Positions 25,678-32,322 of a stretch of DNA of 64,000 nt are shown piece after piece. Every line of letters starts with the position of its first letter. Position 1 is the stretch's first letter. The translations under genes were made by a program, and so were the position numbers. This DNA is from Paenibacillus sp. R14(2021). GTDB taxonomy: Bacteria; Bacillota; Bacilli; Paenibacillales; Paenibacillaceae. Below the pieces are notes generated by a model. The model ran no database searches. It worked only from the letters and a program-made list of their open reading frames with translations, and was not told where the DNA came from. The stretch covers positions 3,257,001 to 3,321,000 of the forward strand of contig NZ_CP080269.1 of assembly GCF_019431355.1 (NCBI RefSeq). Direction: 5' to 3'.

Positions 25678-26964
25678 TTAAGCGGCAATCGGTTCACTTG
25701 CAAATCGAGGGATATCAGCCAGCATCCTGTCCTCGTAGAATGCATGGCCTTTCTTCAAGATGCCAAACAGAATACGGATCAACTTGTTGCATAACGCAAT
25801 GAGCGACTGCATTTTCTTAAGCGGATTTTCTGGTCTTGTCGTGTAGTATTCATGCAAGGCCTTAAAGGCTGGGTTCTTCGCCACGAGCGGTATGACTACC
25901 CGGAACAGCAAGGCTCGAAGCCCCTTCCTGCCGCGCTTTGTGATCTTCGTCTGGCCTTTGTGCTTGCCGGACGTATTCTCACGCAAGTTTAGACCGGCCA
26001 GCTTGCTGATCTGTCTGGGATGCCGGTACTGCTGAATGTCGCCGACTTCTGCGAGAAATCCAATCGCCGTATCGCGACCAATCCCTTTCATGGCCAAAAG
26101 CTGCTTGCTGCTTGGAATTTGCTCCAGGAGCTCATCCATTCTTGCATGCAACTCGGTGAACTGCTCCTGAAGAAATTCGTACTGCGTAAGCAGCAGCTGC
26201 AGTTCCATCTTGGCCAGTTCTTTGCCTTGCTCAATGCCTACAGAACAGCGAGCCGCCTCTTTAAACCGGTGGATCCGGCTCAATCCGGCGCCGCGCTTCG
26301 CTACCTGTCTCATATGTTCAAGGAGATACTCATCCGATACATGGACAATTTCACCCGGCAGAAGTTTGAGCTTAAGAAGCTGTATCGCCGACTTGCATTC
26401 CCAATCTTTGAACACCGTCAAAAACTCCGGGAAATAGCGGTCCAGCCAGTTATGCATGCGCCCTTGCACCACACGCAGGTCAGTCGACAGATGGTCGCGA
26501 ATCTTCGTCGCCTCTCGCAGTTCGGCGTAAACGCCCTGCGGCAGGCTGGGTACGGCATACCGCCCGTCTTTGACCAGTTGGGCAATGACGCGTGCATCCT
26601 TGACGTCATTCTTCGTCGGTGAATTGTCGTCGAGTTCTTTGGTCCGCTTCACATGCAACGGATTTACCACACCACACGTAATATCTTACTGCTTCAAATG
26701 ATGAACGAGATTCAACCAGTAATGGCCTGTCGGTTCCATACCGATGATGACGTCATTATATCCTTGCTCAGCCATGAGCTTGCGAAACCACGAATTGAAT
26801 CTTTCGAATCCATCTAACGTGTTCTCAAAGGTTACCGGCTTCCCAACTTCGACTCCCCGGAAGTCCTGGGCACGAGCCACGTGCTTGAACTTTGCAATGT
26901 CCACCCCGACGATTAGAGTCGTAGATGTGATTTGAGTTATTCGCTCGTTTTGGGTAGAATTCAT
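25678..26964 (-). pseudogene. IS110/IS1111-family transposase, interrupted by an in-frame TAA
   Basis: About 428 codons. The RuvC-like DEDD part shows VGVDIAKFKHVARAQDFRG, IIGMEPTGHYWLNLVHHLKQ and, after the break, DDNSPTKNDVKDARVIAQLV. The C-terminal domain has SKQLLAMKGIGRDTAIGFLA and LAGLNLRENTSGKHKGQTKI, which contains the Ser used by this family. TAA at 26686-26688 replaces what was probably CAA (HLKQ-stop-DITC), with no frame change. So one transition inactivated it. Such enzymes recombine DNA under guidance of a bridge RNA. AAGGAG lies 8 bases before the ATG, inside a hairpin arm. Confidence 0.85.
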
Positions 26965-26972
26965 GTTGTAGT

Positions 26973-27042
26973 CTCCTTGGTTTTGTTTTTGGATCCGTTC
27001 GCTGGCCAGCTACCGGGATCCCTAAACAATCTTACCAAGGAG
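26973..27042 (-). promoter_or_regulatory. hairpin masking the ribosome binding site of transposase 1
   Basis: CTCCTTGGT (26973-26981) is perfectly complementary to ACCAAGGAG (27034-27042), with two GGATCC palindromes nested at 26991-26996 and 27016-27021. On the minus strand the AAGGAG that serves the transposase start lies in the 3' arm. Transcripts entering from outside would fold and hide it, a protection known for several IS families. Confidence 0.55.
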
Positions 27043-27078
27043 TCTTTTTCTTTCTCAAACCTGATATTTTTACATTAT

Positions 27079-27103
27079 AGGAATGCTGCCCGTTAGCATT
27101 CCT
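27079..27103. repeat. 9-bp inverted repeat between the two IS elements
   Basis: AGGAATGCT, a 7-nt loop GCCCGTT, and AGCATTCCT form a perfect stem in the head-to-head gap. It may be part of the left end of element 1 or of the insertion target. Confidence 0.5.
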
Positions 27104-27141
27104 GTAGATGGATTAATTTCGTCTTTGAAAAAAGAAAAGCG

Positions 27142-27153
27142 CCTCGGTACGAT
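27142..27153 (+). repeat. left subterminal inverted repeat of element 2
   Basis: CCTCGGTACGAT, 58 bases before the transposase ATG; exact reverse complement of 28851-28862. Confidence 0.8.
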
Positions 27154-27211
27154 GGGAGTACGCAACGGGTCATAGCCCTTAAAATCCCATCATCCAGGAG
27201 GACGCTCTACT

Positions 27212-28665
27212 ATGAAGTTTAAATCGCAGGACAAACAAAATCAACTCATTGAAAAAATTACCGCTCACCATCTGGTCGTCGGTATCGACATCGCTCAGCA
27301 AACCCATGTGGCACGGGCTGTTAACTTTCGAGGAATCGCACTTGGTCATCCCCTTTCCTTCTCCAATGACGAAGAAGGCTTTCAAACTCTTTTTCGATGG
27401 ATCCATTCACTACAAGCGACTCATAATCTAACTCCAGCCATTGTGGGCATGGAACCAACCGGTCATTACTGGCATAATCTCGCTAACTGGCTCTCCAATC
27501 ATCAAGTTGAAGTTGTTCTCGTTAACCCTCATCTAGTGAAAAAGAATAAGGAAAACCGCGACAACACCCCTTCCAAGAGCGACAAAAAGGATGCGCTCGC
27601 ATTGCGGACATGGTCAAAAACGGCTACTACTCGTTCATCCGAAACACGCCGGAAGCCTTTGAAGAATTACGTGTTCATCTCTCAAACCGCGACTCTGTCG
27701 TGACGAGACTTGTCAGTGCCAAGAACCAAATCCATCGGTGGGTTGACGTTGTTTTCCCAGAGTTGCGACAAGTCTTCAAGAGCTTGATGTGCACGGGCTC
27801 GTTGGCTACTTTGCGTCTCTTTCCCTCGCCCGAGGATTTGAGTAAGCTGCAGCCCCAAGACGTCATAGCTGGCTGGAAAACCCTTATGAAACGGCATTCT
27901 GGTGAGCGCAGGGCTCGAGCTCTTATCTCGCTTGCTAGTCATTCTGTTGGATCTAAACAGGCTACGCCTGCTTACAAGCTTCACTTAAAGCAATTGCTTG
28001 ATGAATATGACCTTGCTTGCCAGCAGCTAGCAACGGTAGAGACGGCGATCATCTCCGTCTTAGATCGGATTCCTTTTGCGAAATCCATGCTTGCTGTCAA
28101 AGGGATTAGCGCCATTTCACTGGCCGGTATTCTTGGTGAGGCAGGAGATCTAAGCGGCTTTGTTCATGGCAATGCCCTGTTGCGTCACGCCGGCCTCAAC
28201 CTTGCGGAAGCAAGTTCAGGCAAATGGACCGGACAGATGAAAATCAGCAAACGCGGACGCTCTCGCCTCCGACGGTTTATCTTCATGATGGCCATGAGTT
28301 TAATAGCGAACAATCCGGAATTCAAAGCCATGCATGCATTCAATGTACAGGTGAAAAAGATGAAGAAAATGAGGTCACTTATGAAGCTGTGTGGTAAACT
28401 AGCTCGCATACTCGTTGGAATGGCTCGTAGCCGGGAAGCCTACAATCCTCATAAAACGATGCCTATTCAGCAAGCTGATAACCAGATTCTACCGTTTCGT
28501 TGCACGAATTTTGGCTTATTCGCGGGATTTCAAAGAAAGCACGGAGTACCGGATCCATTCAACCAAAGGGCACCGACCCGTACCGTTAGCAAGACCGGCC
28601 TCCACCCCTTGGACAGGCGTAACGAAGGAATGAGAGGGCATCGACCCGTTGAGACATGGGAGTGA
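27212..28665 (+). pseudogene. IS110/IS1111-family transposase with a 1-nt deletion
   Basis: The first frame gives VVGIDIAQQTHVARAVNFRG, IVGMEPTGHYWHNLANWLSN and NTPSKSDKKDALA, then becomes nonsense. The next frame resumes at once with IADMVKNGYYSFIRNTPEAF and continues through AKSMLAVKGISAISLAGILG, LNLAEASSGKWTGQMKISKR and RILVGMARSREAYN. The expected GCC-ATT is GC-ATT near 27600, a one-base deletion. The frame after the last family motif runs about 70 further residues into the right-end RNA, so the original stop may also be lost. AGGAGG lies 10 bases before the ATG. Confidence 0.85.
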
Positions 28666-28689
28666 AAACCTCCGGGGGCGGCGTGGAGA
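28595..28689 (+). ncRNA. candidate bridge RNA of IS element 2
   Basis: Same scaffold as in element 1: the 38-nt block with CCTCCACC and GAAGGAATG (28595-28632, 29 of 38 identical), 17 variable bases, TGAGACATGGGAG (28650-28662, identical), 20 variable bases, GTGGAGA (28683-28689, identical). The outer CTCCAC and GTGGAG pair. The 17-base variable part includes GGGCATCGACCCGTTG (28636-28651), which is 13/16 complementary to CAACGGGTCATAGCCC in the element's own left end (27163-27178), as a donor-recognising loop might be. Confidence 0.6.
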
Positions 28690-28850
28690 AGCGTGCAGTA
28701 TATGGAAGGATATGGGTTATACACCCTCCCCCTCTATTTCCTCACGCCTTCATGATGTCCTGGTTTACTGCGGTGTCACCTTTACTATCTTTCTGTATTT
28801 CTGTCGAGGGTGAAATCCTGGGAATAAGCGAGCATTCGTGAGAAAACTAA

Positions 28851-28862
28851 ATCGTACCGAGG
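28851..28862 (-). repeat. right subterminal inverted repeat of element 2
   Basis: ATCGTACCGAGG on the plus strand, exact reverse complement of 27142-27153. Confidence 0.8.
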
Positions 28863-28879
28863 GAGTTTAATGACTTGAC

Positions 28880-29926
28880 TCATAATCTAGCATGGATTTC
28901 TTTTAGAAATTTGAAACAATATCTCTCCAATTGATATAACTCTTTGACGATTGTGATACATTGCTCTTTTTGCTTTATTTCGCTTTGACGCGGTTCTTCA
29001 TACGGATACATCTCTTTCAAGATTTTGTATCTTGAAGCCACTTCGCTGTATATATTTATCCCTTCATCAATCATTTGTTCATTTAAACCTGTAATTCTTC
29101 CTTTCAATTGCGTAAGAAACTTCACCGCATGGCTTCTTGCTTCATACAAAATCTCTAAAAAGAGGCTGAAAAAATATTTATCTACAGCCTCGCTTTCCAA
29201 TGCATTCAACCATTTTTCGTAGGCCTTTGAACCGACGTAATAAGTTTTTTCTGACCACATATAACTTCCTTGTTCGTTTAGTCGAATAACAAATCCAAGT
29301 GCATTTTTAAGAGTAGTTAATTCATCTACTGGTTCGATTGGAGTAGCCCAATGTAAAGAAATCAAACCACTTTCCGAGTTAACCGTCTGGTTGGTTGATT
29401 TCCGATAATTTTCGCAATCAATACATGGACATTGACTTAAGCCTAGTGAGTTCCAAGGAATAACGTCTTCACTGTTCTCATATCCAGAATGCCATGTTCG
29501 CGTATAATAACCGACATCATCATAAGCATAAATCACTGATGTTTGATTCCCAATATCTATATTTTTTGCGAAAACTGGTTGCTTTGAGGTAATGGCTTGT
29601 TTTGCCTTCTCCCATGCTTCTGCCTGCAAGTTAATAAAATCTTTACTTTCTGCATAAACATGCAGACCATCTATCTCTAATCCAATATTACGTACAAGAT
29701 CAAAAACCTCTGGTTCAGGTGGTCCTCCATTGGGTTCCACTAGGTTTTCATCAAGTACATTCAAGAAGGAAAGCCCTGTCATGCCATATATCCATGATGT
29801 TGTCAAAGGGATCTGATAATAATCAGCAACTGATTTAATCGCACCGACTAAAGAAGCATCAATTCCACTAAACTTATAGTTTTCTAATTGTACTTTATTG
29901 ATATTAATTCCAATATTATCTGACAT
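28880..29926 (-). CDS. BtrH-like N-terminal domain protein (papain-fold-related), function unknown
   Basis: A 348-residue cytosolic protein, clearly more AT-rich than the catabolic genes. The stretch LVGAIKSVADYYQIPLTTSW with IYGMTGLSFLNV, then EAWEKAKQAITSKQPVFAKN and VIYAYDDVGYYTRTW, recalls the BtrH N-terminal domain found in peptide-aminoacyl transfer enzymes and in C39-like peptidase folds. The Cys usually following the N-terminal helix is missing here (SLVGAIKS). CPCIDCENYRK is a separate Cys-rich loop, and the C-terminal half is helical. It ends only 8 bases from the presumed border of IS element 2. It stands alone, with no biosynthetic partner nearby. Confidence 0.5.
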   Translation of the reverse strand: MSDNIGININKVQLENYKFSGIDASLVGAIKSVADYYQIPLTTSWIYGMTGLSFLNVLDENLVEPNGGPPEPEVFDLVRNIGLEIDGLHVYAESKDFINLQAEAWEKAKQAITSKQPVFAKNIDIGNQTSVIYAYDDVGYYTRTWHSGYENSEDVIPWNSLGLSQCPCIDCENYRKSTNQTVNSESGLISLHWATPIEPVDELTTLKNALGFVIRLNEQGSYMWSEKTYYVGSKAYEKWLNALESEAVDKYFFSLFLEILYEARSHAVKFLTQLKGRITGLNEQMIDEGINIYSEVASRYKILKEMYPYEEPRQSEIKQKEQCITIVKELYQLERYCFKFLKEIHARL

Positions 29927-30056
29927 TACGCACCCCCTATTTTCTGGTTAATTTCCCCAAATGACATTGAAAATCCTTTATTAGACTAAAACATATTTTG
30001 TGTTGGTCTTGGTCGTTGAAGTGCCCTTGTTTTCTGAGCTAAACTCCCGTTCAATG

Positions 30057-30085
30057 AAAAAGCAACCGAACTAAGACGGCTGCTT
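30057..30085 (-). terminator. terminator of the 79-residue gene
   Basis: Minus-strand AAGCAGCCG and CGGTTGCTT (one wobble-type mismatch) around an 8-nt loop, followed by TTTTTC. About 75 bases past the stop of the gene at 30161. Confidence 0.7.
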
Positions 30086-30160
30086 CCGTGTTTTATTTAT
30101 CTCTTACCTGACTGAAAGCTCCGTGGGCAATAGCTGCTTGTATCGTTCGTATCCAGCATT

Positions 30161-30400
30161 TTATCCACATCCGCCTCCTGCATCACAGTGCCATCGGGCC
30201 GGGGCGAGCAACACATGGCCGCTGTCGACGAGGACGATCCCTCCCGGATATTGAAACAGGCTGTCTGTTTTACGGACGCCGCAATATGCAGCCTTACTTT
30301 CCAGCGTTAGCTCTCCTTGATGCACAATCAGCTTGAACACATTTGTACCTAATCCCGGCTCGCCGTATATATTTCTTCCCGTAACGGCCACGTTCTTCAA
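30161..30400 (-). CDS. small hypothetical protein (79 aa)
   Basis: Begins with TTG at 30400, nine bases after AAGGAG, which argues for real translation. The protein KNVAVTGRNIYGEPGLGTNV, with a central LIVHQGELTLESKAAY, looks beta-rich and ends in a Cys/Gly-rich tail (WHCDAGGGCG). No signal peptide or membrane segment. It has its own terminator at 30057 and sits below another terminator at 30422. I do not recognise the family. Confidence 0.5.
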   Translation of the reverse strand: MKNVAVTGRNIYGEPGLGTNVFKLIVHQGELTLESKAAYCGVRKTDSLFQYPGGIVLVDSGHVLLAPARWHCDAGGGCG

Positions 30401-30421
30401 GTCTAGTCGCTCCTTGGCAAA

Positions 30422-30447
30422 ATAAAAAATCCGCGGAAACCGCGGAT
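30422..30447 (-). terminator. terminator of the small-gene pair 30510-31047
   Basis: Minus-strand ATCCGCGG, loop TTT, CCGCGGAT, then TTTTTATTTT. A compact strong terminator. Confidence 0.85.
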
Positions 30448-30509
30448 CTTCATGTACCTCTGTTCTTGTCCTCCAACACGTCTCATACAGGATTTTCCGG
30501 CCATATCAG

Positions 30510-30683
30510 CTAATCCTTCTTGTGCCGTAGTCTGTCGGCGGACTCATCAATGTCGGATACCGATCCGGTGTTCGTTTCGTCCGACAGCTTCTCGTTCGAG
30601 TAGAAGCCCGTTCGTTCATGCACCTCCAGATCCTCATATAATGTATCCTGATTACCGTCCGTTTCTGGAATTTTGCGGGTCAT
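30510..30683 (-). CDS. small acidic hypothetical protein (57 aa)
   Basis: Starts MTRKIPETDGNQDTLYEDLE with GGGAGGAGG upstream; ends SADRLRHKKD. Highly charged, no hydrophobic segment, probably cytosolic and partly disordered. Sixteen bases downstream of the 115-residue gene and in the same transcript, which ends at the terminator at 30422. Resembles the many small acidic proteins of spore-formers but I cannot assign a family. Confidence 0.55.
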   Translation of the reverse strand: MTRKIPETDGNQDTLYEDLEVHERTGFYSNEKLSDETNTGSVSDIDESADRLRHKKD

Positions 30684-30699
30684 AAAGATGGCCTCCTCC

Positions 30700-31047
30700 C
30701 TAATGCTTAGTTGACGTGTGCAGCTTGAGCTCCTGCTCGAAACTCTCCTTAAGAGAATCATTGCTGGCTTGAATCATCAAGTGAATTTCATCCCATTCGC
30801 CCATCATTCGGCGTATCGATATTAAATCGTCCGCATTGGCATAATTGCTAATGTCATTCAACATGGCGAGCACCAATGTTTCTCTGGCTAGAATAAAGCC
30901 CTCATCCGCCCCGGAATTCAGTCGATATTGTCGGTAATAACGTTTGAAACGTTCCATGAGTGTTTCGTTTAATCCCGTGGATAACAAAGCGGCAGCTTGT
31001 CCCTCCGTCTCGTCGGCCCGGAAGGAAGTATCATCTGGCGGAAGCAT
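30700..31047 (-). CDS. hypothetical helical protein (115 aa)
   Basis: Starts MLPPDDTSFRADETEGQAAA behind AAAGGAGG. The remainder (LMERFKRYYRQYRLNSGADE, then IRRMMGEWDEIHLMIQASND) is predicted helical, amphipathic and free of membrane segments or catalytic motifs. First gene of a two-gene unit with the 57-residue gene. 31048-31328 upstream of it has no gene I can support. Function unknown. Confidence 0.55.
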   Translation of the reverse strand: MLPPDDTSFRADETEGQAAALLSTGLNETLMERFKRYYRQYRLNSGADEGFILARETLVLAMLNDISNYANADDLISIRRMMGEWDEIHLMIQASNDSLKESFEQELKLHTSTKH

Positions 31048-31328
31048 TAACCACCCTCCTTTATTTACAGTTGCAAATCGTTTACTAATATATGTTATAA
31101 AAGTTCAAATTATACAATCATACATCTTTTTCAGCCGGTTCCATACAAAACTGCTTACCTAAAAATGGTCATGAGCAAGCATTATTATTGATGAGTTATT
31201 CTTATGGTATAGTGTCATATTGCCGTTAACCTCAAAGGCGAAGGCTATGTAGTCGTTAGGATTGATATAGCTTTCGAACTCTTCATCATTACTTACATTT
31301 GCGACTTACGGCGGGTTTTTTATTTTAT

Positions 31329-31532
31329 TCAATCCTGCCGATACTCGAGAATATCTCCAGGCTGGCAATCGAGTGCTTTGCAGATCGCTTCGAGTGTTGA
31401 GATTCGAATGGCTTTCGCTTTTCCGTTTTTAAGTATCGACAGGTTCGCCATTGTAATGCCGACTTTCTCCGATAGCTCAGTAACGCTCATTTTCCGCTTT
31501 GCAAGCATGACGTCAATGTTAACCACTATCAT
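31329..31532 (-). CDS. XRE/Cro-type HTH regulator (YozG-like)
   Basis: A 67-residue DNA-binding protein: VNIDVMLAKRKMSVTELSEK, then VGITMANLSILKNGKAKAIR and LEAICKALDCQPGDILEY, a complete five-helix Cro/CI domain. Its start overlaps the stop of the DUF2975 gene by 4 bp (31529-31532), so the two are coupled. This pairing with DUF2975 membrane proteins is common in Firmicutes. It probably autoregulates the pair. Confidence 0.85.
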   Translation of the reverse strand: MIVVNIDVMLAKRKMSVTELSEKVGITMANLSILKNGKAKAIRISTLEAICKALDCQPGDILEYRQD

Positions 31533-32002
31533 ACGGTCAACTCCTGTTCTTCTTTGAGCTCGATCGCGTTTTTGAGCAGTTTCTCAAGAACTGCGGCAAA
31601 TACTGCGATTACGACTGGCGCACAGGTTATAAATAGCCCGATGACCATGACGCCTGGTGCGTCTGCGCCGTCAGCTACAAAGTAGAAAAGCGGGAGGTTA
31701 CATGCAAACATGAGTGATACGACAACCGCCGCTCGCTTTATTTTCTTAAGCGCTAAAACAGAGGTTTGCGAAAAAGCGGTATTTGTATCGATGTACCTGA
31801 GAAGCTTAAATGCCTGAAGTAGCGTAAATGAATACGCAATAGACGCCACATACGCAGCCAAAGCGGAAAGATAAACTTTAATATCCGGGAAATCCGGCAT
31901 CATACTATGCGCCATCGCTGGGAGTCCATAAAAACACATCACTAATGCAGGAATTGCCATAACAACCAGAACAACTTTTAAAAAGAGCGTCTCTTTTTTC
32001 AT
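31529..32002 (-). CDS. DUF2975 family membrane protein
   Basis: A 157-residue protein with four membrane spans (for example FLKVVLVVMAIPALVMCFYG and VMVIGLFITCAPVVIAVFAA) and the middle LLQAFKLLRYIDTNTAFSQT typical of DUF2975, often annotated with an HTH partner. Translationally coupled to the downstream XRE gene. It may sense a membrane signal and modulate the regulator, though no mechanism is established. Confidence 0.8.
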   Translation of the reverse strand: MKKETLFLKVVLVVMAIPALVMCFYGLPAMAHSMMPDFPDIKVYLSALAAYVASIAYSFTLLQAFKLLRYIDTNTAFSQTSVLALKKIKRAAVVVSLMFACNLPLFYFVADGADAPGVMVIGLFITCAPVVIAVFAAVLEKLLKNAIELKEEQELTV

Positions 32003-32322
32003 CTATTTCACCTCATTTTTGATTTTATCACTTCATTTATCGTTTTACAATAAAAATGTATTGATACCTTCGTTTGAGCCCAACAAGTTATTTATAAAGA
32101 AGAAGCCATACGGCTTATTTGTTCCTCCTTCAAATTTGATCCGAGATACGGACATATTTATGAACCCACTAATTGAAGTTATTCGCAAAAATGATTAAAC
32201 TATCCTGCCCATTCGTATTAGCGTAACCTCCTGTTAGCCGCAAAAGCCGTCCGCCATCAATCGCTTCACGCGACCGACAACGAACGGCTCTACCTCATTA
32301 TTTTCCCTATTTTGCGTATTCG
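32003..32322. other. gene-free gap at the edge of the accessory stretch
   Basis: About 320 bases, AT-rich in its right-to-centre part, with no ORF carrying a ribosome binding site and no clear terminator for the GH127 gene that ends at 32323. The composition changes sharply here from AT-rich to G+C-rich coding sequence. Confidence 0.5.

Larger units (their letters stand above)
25268..27110 (-). mobile_element. IS110/IS1111-family element 1 (right end to left-end region)
   Basis: Leftward element: left-end region with a hairpin at 26973-27042, interrupted transposase 26964-25678, and a right end that carries the structured RNA block 25575-25481. Its outer border is placed at 25268 because 25268-25321 (minus) aligns with the right terminus of element 2 (28820-28872): GGAATAAGCGAG-type start, TGAGAAAA, and GAGGGAG(T/G)TTAATG. 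The left border is unclear: the inverted partner of its subterminal word (expected GCTCATAGAGG on the plus strand) is not found before element 2, so the left end may be truncated. Confidence 0.65.
27130..28872 (+). mobile_element. IS1111-group element 2
   Basis: Rightward element of about 1.74 kb. Subterminal inverted repeats CCTCGGTACGAT (27142-27153) and ATCGTACCGAGG (28851-28862) are 12 bp and perfect, a hallmark of the IS1111 group of the IS110 family. Inside are a frameshifted transposase (27212-28665) and a structured right-end RNA (28595-28689). The outer borders are approximate because this family makes no clear target duplication. Confidence 0.8.

Noticed and set aside
27560..27620. 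Programmed -1 frameshift in transposase 2
   Set aside because: The sequence after DAL resumes at IAD with one base missing exactly between codons; the AAAAAG upstream is not a full slippery heptamer, and slipping there would lose the conserved Asp of KKDAL. A simple deletion fits better.
31329..32002. XRE plus membrane protein as a toxin-antitoxin pair
   Set aside because: The 4-bp overlap and HTH are suggestive, but DUF2975 with a YozG-like regulator is a common housekeeping-type pair without evidence of toxicity.
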